Shown: positions 1 to 6,593 of the stretch, in pieces
Layout of the letters: each line of letters opens with the position of its first letter
How positions within the stretch are numbered: position 1 is the stretch's first letter
From: Candidatus Pseudomonas phytovorans
GTDB lineage: Bacteria; Pseudomonadota; Gammaproteobacteria; Pseudomonadales; Pseudomonadaceae
DNA length: 64,000 nucleotides
Reading direction: 5' to 3'
NCBI GenBank assembly: GCA_029202525.1
Contig: CP119325.1
Span: forward strand, 1,958,001-2,022,000
Program-made: the position numbers and the translations under genes
The notes under the pieces: model-generated
Database searches by the model: none
The model's input: the letters and a program-made list of their open reading frames with translations, nothing else
What the model was told of the DNA's origin: nothing

Positions 1-501
1 GACATTCCACAGATCCTGTACAACGTACCCGGCCGCACCTCTTGCGACATGCAGGCCGAGACCGTGATCCGCCTGTCGACCGTGCCGAACATCATCGGCA
101 TCAAGGAAGCCACCGGCGACCTGGTTCGCGCCAAGGCCATCCTCGATGGCGTCAGCAAGGACTTCATCGTCCTGTCTGGCGATGATCCGACTGCCGTCGA
201 GCTGATCCTGATGGGCGGCAAGGGCAACATCTCCGTCACGGCCAACGTCGCCCCGCGCGAAATGGCCGACCTGTGCGAGGCCGCCCTTGAGGGCGATGCC
301 GAGAAGGCCCGCGCAATCAACGAAAAACTCATGCCGCTGCATAAAGACCTGTTCTGCGAAGCCAACCCGATTCCTGTGAAATGGGCACTGGTGGAAATGG
401 GCCTGATGCACAAAGGCATTCGCCTGCCACTGACCTGGCTGAGCGAAGGCTGCCACGAAAAAGTCCGTACTGCCTTGCGCCAGTCCGGCGTACTGGTTTA
501 A
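1..501 (+). CDS. dapA: 4-hydroxy-tetrahydrodipicolinate synthase, C-terminal part
   Basis: The window opens inside this gene; the frame is open from base 1 and gives the last 166 residues. DapA condenses pyruvate with aspartate semialdehyde in the cytoplasm, the first committed step to lysine and diaminopimelate. The segment YNVPGRTSC carries the conserved tyrosine and carboxylate-binding arginine region, and NIIGIKEATGD carries the Schiff-base lysine. bamC follows 15 bases later, the usual dapA-bamC arrangement in gammaproteobacteria. Two further members of the same fold (18825-19772 and 44576-45469) lie in catabolic clusters, but the dapA-bamC context makes this one the biosynthetic copy. 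Confidence 0.95.
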   Translation, partial: DIPQILYNVPGRTSCDMQAETVIRLSTVPNIIGIKEATGDLVRAKAILDGVSKDFIVLSGDDPTAVELILMGGKGNISVTANVAPREMADLCEAALEGDAEKARAINEKLMPLHKDLFCEANPIPVKWALVEMGLMHKGIRLPLTWLSEGCHEKVRTALRQSGVLV

Positions 502-516
502 GAGGAAGTACACCGC

Positions 517-1638
517 ATGAAGCGACTGGCTGGTCTTTCCGCCCTTGCCCTGATTATCTCCAGCACCAGTGGGTGTGGCTGGCTGTGGGGCGAGGATGGC
601 TATTTCCGCGACCGCGGCAGCGATTACCTGCAGGCGCACCCCACTGCGCAGATGCAACTGCCGCCGGACGCCAGCAACGTCAAACGACTTGACCCGTTGC
701 TGCCCATTCCGCGTAACGTCGCCGACGATAACGCCACGGGCGAGTTCGAAGTGCCGCGCCCGCAACCGTTGACCGGTGGCGCCGCTCAGGTCACCGACTA
801 CAGCCTGCAACGCAGCGGCAGCAGCCGTTGGGTGCTGGCCCAGCATTCGCCTGCCGAGGTGTGGCCAGTGGCCCGCCAGTTCTTCGAGGACAACGGCTTC
901 CGCATTGCTGAAGAGCGCCCGCAGACCGGTGAATTCAACACCACCTGGCAGCGTTTCGACGAGCTGTCGGCATCGCTCGGTCAGCGCCTGGCCAGTACTG
1001 CAAGCAGCGGCGACAGCGAAGTGCGCGTACGTGTGCGCATGGAGCCTGGCGTGCAGCGCAACACCTCCGAGGTGTACGTGGTCAGCGTCGAGCGCCCGGC
1101 CGGCAGCACTGCCGAGCCAGGTTTCCCGTCAACCTCCAGCAATACCGGTGCCGATGCCCTGCTGGTCGACGAAATGCTTGCCAGCATGAACCGCAGCGCC
1201 GAGAAGGGCGGTTCGGTTTCGCTGCTGGCCGCGCGCGATTTCGACGCGCCAAGCCGCGTCAGCCTGAGCGAAGACGGCAGCGGCAACCCTGTGCTGTACC
1301 TGGGTTCTGACCTGGACCGCGCCTGGTCGGGTGTGGGCCGTGCGCTGGAGCAGGGCGGGGAGTGGCGTGTCGAAGACATCAACCGCAGCCTGGGCCTGTA
1401 CTACATCAACCTGTCTGAAAAACCTGACGACAAGCAGAACCAGCCGGGCTTCTTCAGCCGCATGTTCGGCAGCGCGCCGACCAAGGAAGAGCTTGAAGCC
1501 CGTGCCGAACGCTACCAGGTGCGCCTGAGCAAGGTGGGTGAGAGCGTGCAGGTCACGGTCGAGAAAAACATCAACACCGTGGCTCCGGCCGATGTCGCCC
1601 GCCGTGTGCTGAGCGCCATTCAGGACCACCTGGGTTAA
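517..1638 (+). CDS. bamC: Outer membrane assembly lipoprotein BamC
   Basis: 373 residues. It starts with a lipoprotein signal ending in STSGC, so Cys20 should be acylated. BamC is a periplasm-facing accessory subunit of the BAM complex that inserts outer-membrane beta-barrels. After a low-complexity N-terminal stretch come two predicted helix-grip domains, roughly residues 95-215 and 240-373, as in NlpB/BamC. The start ATG has a good AGAGGAAG ribosome site and follows dapA by 15 bases, so the two are probably co-transcribed. The assignment rests on context, lipobox and length. Confidence 0.9.
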   Translation: MKRLAGLSALALIISSTSGCGWLWGEDGYFRDRGSDYLQAHPTAQMQLPPDASNVKRLDPLLPIPRNVADDNATGEFEVPRPQPLTGGAAQVTDYSLQRSGSSRWVLAQHSPAEVWPVARQFFEDNGFRIAEERPQTGEFNTTWQRFDELSASLGQRLASTASSGDSEVRVRVRMEPGVQRNTSEVYVVSVERPAGSTAEPGFPSTSSNTGADALLVDEMLASMNRSAEKGGSVSLLAARDFDAPSRVSLSEDGSGNPVLYLGSDLDRAWSGVGRALEQGGEWRVEDINRSLGLYYINLSEKPDDKQNQPGFFSRMFGSAPTKEELEARAERYQVRLSKVGESVQVTVEKNINTVAPADVARRVLSAIQDHLG

Positions 1639-2397
1639 GTGCGCTTCGCGGTACTCGGAAGCGGCAGCCAAGGGAACGGCACGCTGATCGCCAGTGGTGA
1701 CACGTTCATCCTGGTCGATTGCGGCTTTTCCCTGCGTGAAACCGAGCGGCGCCTGGCGCTGCTCGGTGTCTCGGCGGCCCAGCTCAGCGCGGTACTGGTC
1801 ACCCACGAACATGCCGACCACGTGCATGGGGTCGGCTTGCTGTCGCGGCGCTACGATGTACCGGTCTACCTCAGCCAAGGGACCTTGCGCGGCATGCGCA
1901 AGCCGGTGGAGGTGGCCGGTTTTCTCGCTTGTGGCCAAAGCCTGCGTATCGGCCGCCTGGAAGTGACCGCAGCGCGGGTCGAGCACGACGCCTACGAGCC
2001 GCTGCAATACGTGATCAGCGACGGCCAGCGGCGCTTCGGCATGCTGACCGACCTGGGCTCGTACGACGCGCTGTTGCTGGAACGTTACCAAGGCCTGGAT
2101 GCACTGCTGATCGAGGCCAACCACTGTCGCGACCTGCTGGCACGCGGTCACTACCCGGTCTTCCTGAAGCAGCGGGTAGGTGGCATGCAAGGGCATTTGA
2201 ACAATCACCAGGCCGCGCGCCTGGTGCACGAGTTGGGCTGGAGCAACCTGCAACACCTGGTGCTGGCCCACCTCAGCAGCAAGAACAACCTGCCACACTT
2301 GGCTCGCCAGTGCTTCGTCGACACCCTAGGGTGCGACCCGGACTGGCTCCAGGTGGCGAATCAGGAACACGGGCTCGACTGGCGCGAAATCGCCTAG
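1639..2397 (+). CDS. MBL-fold metallo-hydrolase (WalJ/YycJ-like)
   Basis: 252 residues with a GTG start directly after the bamC stop codon, which implies co-translation. The motif THEHADHVHG (HxHxDH) near residue 56 and a later acidic EANHC segment are the zinc ligands of the metallo-beta-lactamase fold. The N-terminal FAVLGSGSQGN and length match the YycJ/WalJ group of putative nucleases or hydrolases. It is a cytoplasmic protein without a signal peptide, located between bamC and purC. Substrate is unknown from sequence. The downstream purC is 30 bases away, so a dapA-bamC-MBL-purC operon is likely. Confidence 0.85.
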   Translation: MRFAVLGSGSQGNGTLIASGDTFILVDCGFSLRETERRLALLGVSAAQLSAVLVTHEHADHVHGVGLLSRRYDVPVYLSQGTLRGMRKPVEVAGFLACGQSLRIGRLEVTAARVEHDAYEPLQYVISDGQRRFGMLTDLGSYDALLLERYQGLDALLIEANHCRDLLARGHYPVFLKQRVGGMQGHLNNHQAARLVHELGWSNLQHLVLAHLSSKNNLPHLARQCFVDTLGCDPDWLQVANQEHGLDWREIA

Positions 2398-2427
2398 CCC
2401 AACACCTCAAGCAAGCGGAGCCCAATC

Positions 2428-3138
2428 ATGGAAAAACGCGACGAACTCTACCGCGGCAAGGCCAAATCGGTTTACAAGACCGACGACGCTGACCGCTTGA
2501 TCCTGCTGTTCCGTAACGACACTTCGGCGTTCGACGGCAAGCGTATCGAACAGCTCGACCGCAAAGGCACGGTGAACAACAAGTTCAACGCCTTCATCAT
2601 GCAGAAACTGGAAGAAGCCGGTGTGCCGACCCAGTTCGACAAGCTGCTGGGCGACAACGAGTGCCTGGTGAAGAAGCTGGACATGATCCCGGTCGAGTGC
2701 GTAGTGCGTAACTACGCTGCCGGCAGCCTGGTCAAGCGCCTGGGCGTGGAGGAGGGCATCAAGCTGGAGCCGTCCACCTTCGAGCTGTTCCTGAAGAACG
2801 ACGAGAAGGGCGACCCGTTCATCAACGAATCCCACGTTGTCGCGTTCGGCTGGGGCACCGCCGAGCAGCTGGTCGAAATGAAAAAGCTGTCGCTGAAAGT
2901 CAACGAAGTGCTGACCAAGCTGTTCGATGACGCCGGCCTGCTGCTGGTCGACTTCAAGCTGGAGTTCGGCGTATTCCACGGCCAGATCGTGCTGGGCGAC
3001 GAGTTCAGCCCGGACGGCTGCCGCCTGTGGGACAAAGAAACCCGCAAGAAGATGGACAAGGACCGCTTCCGCCAGGGCCTGGGCGACGTGATCGAAGCCT
3101 ACGAAGAAGTTGCCAAGCGCCTGGGCGTGCCGCTGTAA
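2428..3138 (+). CDS. purC: Phosphoribosylaminoimidazole-succinocarboxamide synthase
   Basis: 236 residues, the usual length of bacterial PurC (SAICAR synthetase). It ligates aspartate to CAIR with ATP in purine biosynthesis. Diagnostic motifs are YRGKAKSVY at the nucleotide-binding N-terminus, DTSAFDG, and VECVVRNYAAGS in the substrate site. It ends the operon-like run that starts at dapA. An AT-rich stretch and the tRNA-Ser promoter follow. Confidence 0.97.
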   Translation: MEKRDELYRGKAKSVYKTDDADRLILLFRNDTSAFDGKRIEQLDRKGTVNNKFNAFIMQKLEEAGVPTQFDKLLGDNECLVKKLDMIPVECVVRNYAAGSLVKRLGVEEGIKLEPSTFELFLKNDEKGDPFINESHVVAFGWGTAEQLVEMKKLSLKVNEVLTKLFDDAGLLLVDFKLEFGVFHGQIVLGDEFSPDGCRLWDKETRKKMDKDRFRQGLGDVIEAYEEVAKRLGVPL

Positions 3139-3191
3139 GCGGCGCGTTCACGCAAGCGCCTGATACCACGCGATTTTTTTGAAAAAAAGAT

Positions 3192-3219
3192 TTGCGTTTT
3201 AAAAGAACGCTGGTATGAT
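3192..3219 (+). promoter_or_regulatory. Promoter of tRNA-Ser
   Basis: TTGCGT (3192-3197) and TATGAT (3214-3219) are separated by 16 bases in an AT-rich stretch and end 10 bases before the tRNA. The pair resembles sigma-70 elements; seen by eye only. Confidence 0.6.
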
Positions 3220-3229
3220 GCGCGGCATT

Positions 3230-3319
3230 GGAGAGATGCCGGAGTGGTCGAACGGGACGGATTCGAAATCCGTTGTACTGGCAACAGTACCTAGGGTTCA
3301 AATCCCTATCTCTCCGCCA
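3230..3319 (+). tRNA. tRNA-Ser (anticodon CGA)
   Basis: A 90-base serine tRNA with encoded CCA. The acceptor arm pairs GGAGAGA with TCTCTCC, followed by discriminator G and CCA. The anticodon stem ACGGA/TCCGT encloses the loop TTCGAAA, giving anticodon CGA, which reads UCG. A long variable arm (tactggcaacagta) and the T arm with GGTTCAAATCC are visible. It lies downstream of purC and has its own promoter and terminator. Confidence 0.97.
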
Positions 3320-3329
3320 TACAAGATGA

Positions 3330-3363
3330 AGCCCCTGAAAGCAAAAGCTTTCAGGGGCTTTTT
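3330..3363 (+). terminator. Rho-independent terminator of tRNA-Ser
   Basis: A perfect 13-base-pair stem (AGCCCCTGAAAGC with GCTTTCAGGGGCT) around an AAAA loop is followed by a run of T. Confidence 0.92.
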
Positions 3364-3410
3364 CGTTACAGGGCTTTTTGGCATCTCGCGTACATGTTGG
3401 GTGGACGATC

Positions 3411-3761
3411 CTATGACGAGGCAGGGAGCTTCTTGAGCGGCCTCACGGTTAACTCAACTCCCAAGGCCAGCATCAGCTTCTGAATAGTGGAGAAACGCGT
3501 CTTATCGCCGCCCTTCAGGGTTTTATAAAGAGATTCCCGATTGACGCCTGCGTCTTGCGCAAACTGATTCACGCCTTTGGATTTCGCCACTTCACCCAGA
3601 GCATGCATCAAGGTGAGAGCGTCGTTAGCCTTCATTGCCTCTGCCAAGAAAGCCGCGATGGTTTCTGGGCTGTCGAGAAACCGGGAAGCCTCGAAGCGCT
3701 TGGTATTGCGCAAGTCCAGTTCAAGAATGGGCATGTCTTCGGGGGTGAATTTGTCGCTCAT
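3411..3761 (-). CDS. HigA-type antitoxin (helix-turn-helix)
   Basis: 116 residues. The C-terminal half carries an XRE-like helix-turn-helix (AQDAGVNRESLYKTLKGG, about residues 68-85), followed by STIQKLMLALGVELTVRPL, which is typical of antidotes in the HigA group linked to a GP49/RelE-like toxin. The N-terminal third, including ILELDLRN and SPETIAAFLAEAMK, matches the toxin-binding extension of this family. Its ATG overlaps the toxin stop codon by 4 bases. It should neutralise the toxin and repress the operon through the palindrome at 4076-4091. Confidence 0.85.
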   Translation of the reverse strand: MSDKFTPEDMPILELDLRNTKRFEASRFLDSPETIAAFLAEAMKANDALTLMHALGEVAKSKGVNQFAQDAGVNRESLYKTLKGGDKTRFSTIQKLMLALGVELTVRPLKKLPASS

Positions 3762-4066
3762 CGTCGTTTGCCTCGTAAAACATCAAGAATTTCCTTGGCG
3801 GGCTTGATGGCTCTGTGCTGATCCGTTTTATCGCTACCGTACAACATCAGGTAGCGGGCCGAGCCCGTTCGTACGAAGTAGATCCGATACCCGGGGCTAA
3901 CAAACACGCGCATCTCACTGACGCCATCGCCAACTGGTTCTACATCGCCAAAGCTGCCATTTTCCGCTCGGGCGAGTCTTGAGGTGACTGCACCTCTACC
4001 AATTGGGTCTTTTACGCCGTCCAGCCAGTCGTCAAATTCAGATGTAGTGTCGATCTGATTCGGCAT
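3758..4066 (-). CDS. RelE/HigB-type toxin (addiction module killer)
   Basis: 102 residues. The pattern TSEFDDWLDGVKD, then GNFGD-like SFGDVEPVGDGVSEMRVFVSPGYRIYF and LYGSDKTDQHRAI, is that of the phage GP49-like/HigB killer family, which cleaves mRNA on the ribosome. Toxin precedes antitoxin, as in HigBA and GraTA modules. The family start pattern supports this ATG. The only clear promoter puts the transcription start at or next to this ATG (see 4073-4101), so the message may be leaderless. Activity is inferred from the family only. Confidence 0.85.
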   Translation of the reverse strand: MPNQIDTTSEFDDWLDGVKDPIGRGAVTSRLARAENGSFGDVEPVGDGVSEMRVFVSPGYRIYFVRTGSARYLMLYGSDKTDQHRAIKPAKEILDVLRGKRR

Positions 4067-4072
4067 GCATTA

Positions 4073-4101
4073 AATGTAGCCTAGTGGCTACTCCTTGTCG
4101 A
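4073..4101 (-). promoter_or_regulatory. Autoregulated promoter of the toxin-antitoxin operon
   Basis: On the minus strand, TCGACA (4096-4101) and TACATT (4073-4078) are 17 bases apart. A perfect inverted repeat, GTAGCC-TAGT-GGCTAC (4076-4091), overlaps the -10 box and spacer. That is the arrangement expected for repression by the antitoxin. Confidence 0.6.
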
Positions 4102-4237
4102 TGAGTGAGCGACCGAGTGGCGCTGCAGTCCTGTTTAGACGTGATGACGCCTCGAAAAGGGGCGCATGTACCTAGGGTGATGGCCGCCTATCACCGTCAG
4201 CCCTGGAATTGGCGATGACCTAATGAGGCTAAGTCGC

Positions 4238-4312
4238 AAGCTGAGGACTGGCAACGGTTGGAGCGGGATTGGTATGAGTTTGGGAAATGGACTACATGGC
4301 GGGAAAGTGGTC
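4238..4312 (+). repeat. Diverged repeat, copy A
   Basis: CAAGCTGAG..ACT, CAAC.GTT.GAGCGGG, TTTGGGAAA and CTACA.GG.GGG occur in the same order as in copy B at 5276-5362, which has about 18 extra bases inside. Both copies lie in gaps next to short orphan genes. Nature unknown. Confidence 0.5.
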
Positions 4313-4374
4313 GCACCCCGTCGTCAGTCGAGAGCGCTTTTGAGTCTTTCTGCGGCGAGCCGCGATCAATGAAA

Positions 4375-4401
4375 CCCCTGGGTGTTTTCCAGGGGGCGTT
4401 T
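4375..4401 (-). terminator. Hairpin terminator downstream of the DUF3077-like gene
   Basis: CCCCTGG and CCAGGGG form a 7-base-pair stem with a 7-base loop and short T runs on both sides. It sits just past the stop of the minus-strand gene at 4412 and could act in both directions. Confidence 0.55.
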
Positions 4402-4411
4402 TCGATGTGCC

Positions 4412-4693
4412 TTACTTCTTCATCATCCCCAACTCAGCATCATCCAGAAGCGCCTTGGCCATCGCGCTGAGGTAGTGCGAGGCCCAGATCAGTTTCTGGT
4501 CGCCTTCCATCAGGCCGGTGATGATCAGGTCGCGGACGTAGCCCATGAGTTCTGATGCTTGTTCGCGGGCGTCCTGGCAGGGGATGCCGGGCTCGATGCG
4601 GAACAGTGGGTGGGTGTTGTTTTCGCCTTGGTAAAAACAGGTCTTGCCGGCTGTGGTGGGCTCTTTTGAGTCGTCTGTTGGCATTGTTTTCAT
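4412..4693 (-). CDS. DUF3077-like small protein
   Basis: 93 residues. The segment THPLFRIEPGIPCQDAREQASELMGYVRDLI is the pattern of the Pseudomonas-restricted DUF3077 family: a short beta element with a conserved GIP turn, then an amphipathic helix with EQAS. The C-terminal half is a second helix ending in acidic and lysine residues. No signal peptide or membrane segment. The family has no known function. A ribosome site (AGGGAGATG) lies close to the start. It sits between the toxin-antitoxin pair and another short orphan gene. Confidence 0.7.
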   Translation of the reverse strand: MKTMPTDDSKEPTTAGKTCFYQGENNTHPLFRIEPGIPCQDAREQASELMGYVRDLIITGLMEGDQKLIWASHYLSAMAKALLDDAELGMMKK

Positions 4694-4718
4694 CTCCCTG
4701 GAATCTTGGTTGTCTGGG

Positions 4719-4815
4719 CTGGCCTCTTCGCGGGTGAACCCGCTCCCACAAGGACTGTGCAGTGCCTGAGTGCGGTGATATCCCTGTGGGAGCGGCTTCA
4801 GCCGCGAAGAGGCCG
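4719..4815. repeat. REP pair 1 (inverted)
   Basis: Two REP units face each other: GGCCTCTTCGCGGGTGAACC...CTCCCACA at 4719-4753 and its inverted partner ending CCGCGAAGAGGCCGG at 4815. Each arm forms its own hairpin. It separates two short minus-strand genes. Confidence 0.9.
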
Positions 4816-4821
4816 GACCTG

Positions 4822-5085
4822 CTAATGCAAGGTGTAGGGCTCAGCAGGTAAATGCGGCCAGATCTGCAATTGCATCAATGCCGACTCGATGAGGCTCTGC
4901 ACCGCCTCCATTTCATGAATCACGGCCTGCATCACAATCGAGCTGTGGGCGATCGGTTTGAGTTGCACGGATTGGCGGGCCACGGACAGGGCGCAGAGTA
5001 CGTACTCTGAGGACTGGACCAGGGTGTCTTGCAGGGTCTGGGTGGAATCGAGGTAGTAGGGTGGATCGGGGACTATCTTGCGCAT
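4822..5085 (-). CDS. Pseudomonas-type small hypothetical protein
   Basis: 87 residues from the ATG at 5085, chosen because AAGGAG lies 7 bases upstream; the frame extends further but lacks another ribosome site. It begins MRKIVPDPPYYL and continues with a helical segment (SSEYVLCALSVARQS, then VIHEMEAVQSLIESALMQL). This resembles short orphan proteins common in fluorescent pseudomonads (DUF6124/DUF3077-like), though I cannot name the family firmly. No signal peptide, no membrane segment. Function unknown. Confidence 0.7.
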   Translation of the reverse strand: MRKIVPDPPYYLDSTQTLQDTLVQSSEYVLCALSVARQSVQLKPIAHSSIVMQAVIHEMEAVQSLIESALMQLQIWPHLPAEPYTLH

Positions 5086-5432
5086 GTAAGCTCCTTGGGT
5101 AGTGGAGCCGCCTGGCAACGCTGTCAAACGAATGGAGGCAGCTATACATGGGTTGACAGACCGGTACCCAAGGACCCGGCGCACACGAATGTGCCCCATG
5201 CACAGCTGCCATTAAGCGCTGCAACGGAAACTTGAGTAGTCAGCCTGTCAAAGCCGGTCGCTGATTACACAACGACAAGCTGAGACTAGAGCGCGACCGA
5301 ATCCGTCGCAACAGTTTGAGCGGGTTGGCAGTATGTTTGGGAAACGCCCTACACGGAAGGGGATGATTCTGAGTTCTTGAGGTGAGAGGGGCCGTTTGGC
5401 AGCCCCCTGAGCGGACAAAAACAGCCTCTGGA
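5086..5432 (+). other. Intergenic region with repeat copy B
   Basis: No supported gene. It contains copy B of the diverged repeat (5276-5362), followed by a weak GGGGC...GCCCC hairpin (about 5387-5403) that could end the LysE-family transcript on the minus strand. Confidence 0.55.
5276..5362 (+). repeat. Diverged repeat, copy B
   Basis: Shares ordered blocks with copy A at 4238-4312: CAAGCTGAGACT, CAACAGTTTGAGCGGG, TTTGGGAAA, CTACACGGAAGGGG. The copies are about 1 kb apart and flank the two short orphan genes. Confidence 0.5.
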
Positions 5433-6050
5433 TTAGCGCATCGCCGCCAACTTGATACCAAATCCCACCAGGCAAGCCCCCGCCAGCCGCTCGAAGAGGT
5501 TGGTCATTCGCGGGTTGGCGCGCATGCGCTCGGCCAGCTTGTGTGTCAGCACCACGGCAATCAGCCCGTACAGAAAGGTTATCACCGCCACGGTCGCCGC
5601 CAGGAAGCCGAACGTCACCAGCCCCTGGTGATTCACCGGGTCGACGAACAGCGGGAAAAACGCCATGTAGAACATGATCGCCTTGGGGTTGAGCAGGGTG
5701 ATCATCATGGTCTGGCGCAGGTACTGGCCGTTATCCATGCGGCAGGTGCGTGCGGCACCACCGGGTTTGCTCAGCAGCATGCGCAGCCCCAGGTAAGCCA
5801 GGTACGCAGCACCGGCCCATTGCACCATGTGGAAGGCCGTGGGGTAGGTGGCCAGCAGCGTGGCGACGCCAGCTACTGCCAGCCACAACAGCACCTGGTC
5901 GCCCACGATCACCCCACAGGTCGCGGCCAGCCCTGCCTTGATACCGCCTTTGCCGGTGGCGGTGATCAGGGCGAAATTGCCCGGGCCGGGGATGGCCAGA
6001 AGAATGATGAAGGCGATGACGAACGCGCCGTAGTCTGTGACGCCGAGCAT
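5433..6050 (-). CDS. LysE/RhtB-family exporter
   Basis: 205 residues with about six hydrophobic segments, the size of RhtB/LysE amino-acid exporters. The signature AIPGPGNFALITATGKGGIKAG near residues 20-42 is the conserved first loop of the family, and TLLNPKAIMFYMAFFP near residue 120 is the second conserved block. It would export an amino acid or similar metabolite across the inner membrane. No neighbouring regulator points to a substrate. It is monocistronic on the minus strand. Confidence 0.9.
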   Translation of the reverse strand: MLGVTDYGAFVIAFIILLAIPGPGNFALITATGKGGIKAGLAATCGVIVGDQVLLWLAVAGVATLLATYPTAFHMVQWAGAAYLAYLGLRMLLSKPGGAARTCRMDNGQYLRQTMMITLLNPKAIMFYMAFFPLFVDPVNHQGLVTFGFLAATVAVITFLYGLIAVVLTHKLAERMRANPRMTNLFERLAGACLVGFGIKLAAMR

Positions 6051-6308
6051 GGGAACTCCGGAGGGGAATGCAAAAGGCAGAGTCCAAAACTATCGTCGTC
6101 GGCGGCCCGCATTTCAACCGTGTATAGCAAAATCGCAAATAACTGCTGAATTTTCAGAAAAGCGCGGGATTTCTTGCGCAGCAACTTGTTCTGTTGCGCG
6201 GCTGCAACAAACTTATGCTCAACGCGGCTTGGATCCAATGCCCGGGTTCTGTATCATCCCGCCGCCATCAGAAAGATGGGCGAAGATGATTTATTTAAAG
6301 GATTTAGT

Positions 6309-6500
6309 ATGAAAAAGCTGTTCAAAGCCACTGTCGCCGTAGCCGTAGTTTCTGGCGTAGCCCTGCTGTCCGGCTGCACTGGCCAGGTCTACAACCAGCA
6401 GAAGAACTGCTCGTACGACTACCTGTTCCACCCTTCGGTTTCCATCTCCAAGGTCATCGGTGGCTGCGGCCCGATCGATAAACTGCCTCAGCCGCAGTAA
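6309..6500 (+). CDS. Small lipoprotein, DUF4223/YhfL-like
   Basis: 63 residues. It has a lipoprotein signal (MKKLFKATVAVAVVSGVALL) with lipobox LSGC at residues 21-24. The mature part contains CSYDYLFHPSVSISKVIGGCG, the compact motif of the DUF4223 family that includes the E. coli YhfL lipoprotein. Two cysteines in the mature part could form a disulfide. The start is preceded by AAAGGAT. A strong terminator follows, so it is transcribed alone. Role unknown. Confidence 0.75.
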   Translation: MKKLFKATVAVAVVSGVALLSGCTGQVYNQQKNCSYDYLFHPSVSISKVIGGCGPIDKLPQPQ

Positions 6501-6541
6501 TCTTGGCGGTACTGATCGCGACGCTTGCGGCGTGATCCAAG

Positions 6542-6573
6542 GCCCCCGGTCATGTAGATGGCCGGGGGTTTTT
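6542..6573 (+). terminator. Rho-independent terminator after the small lipoprotein
   Basis: CCCCCGG pairs with CCGGGGG, extended by CA/TG, followed by TTTTTG. It lies between the lipoprotein gene and the convergent TonB-receptor gene. Confidence 0.85.
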
Positions 6574-6593
6574 GTTTGTAACGGGGGCAATGA

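Larger units (their letters stand above)
4102..4411 (+). other. Intergenic region without a supported gene
   Basis: No convincing coding sequence is seen here. The stretch holds one copy of the diverged repeat described at 4238-4312 and the hairpin at 4375-4401. A 70-codon open frame at 4258-4470 has no ribosome site or recognisable protein and overlaps the gene on the other strand. Confidence 0.6.

Noticed and set aside
3320..5432. Integrated element at the tRNA-Ser 3' end
   Set aside because: The toxin-antitoxin patch follows a tRNA, but I found no integrase and no repeated copy of the tRNA 3' end up to 5.4 kb.
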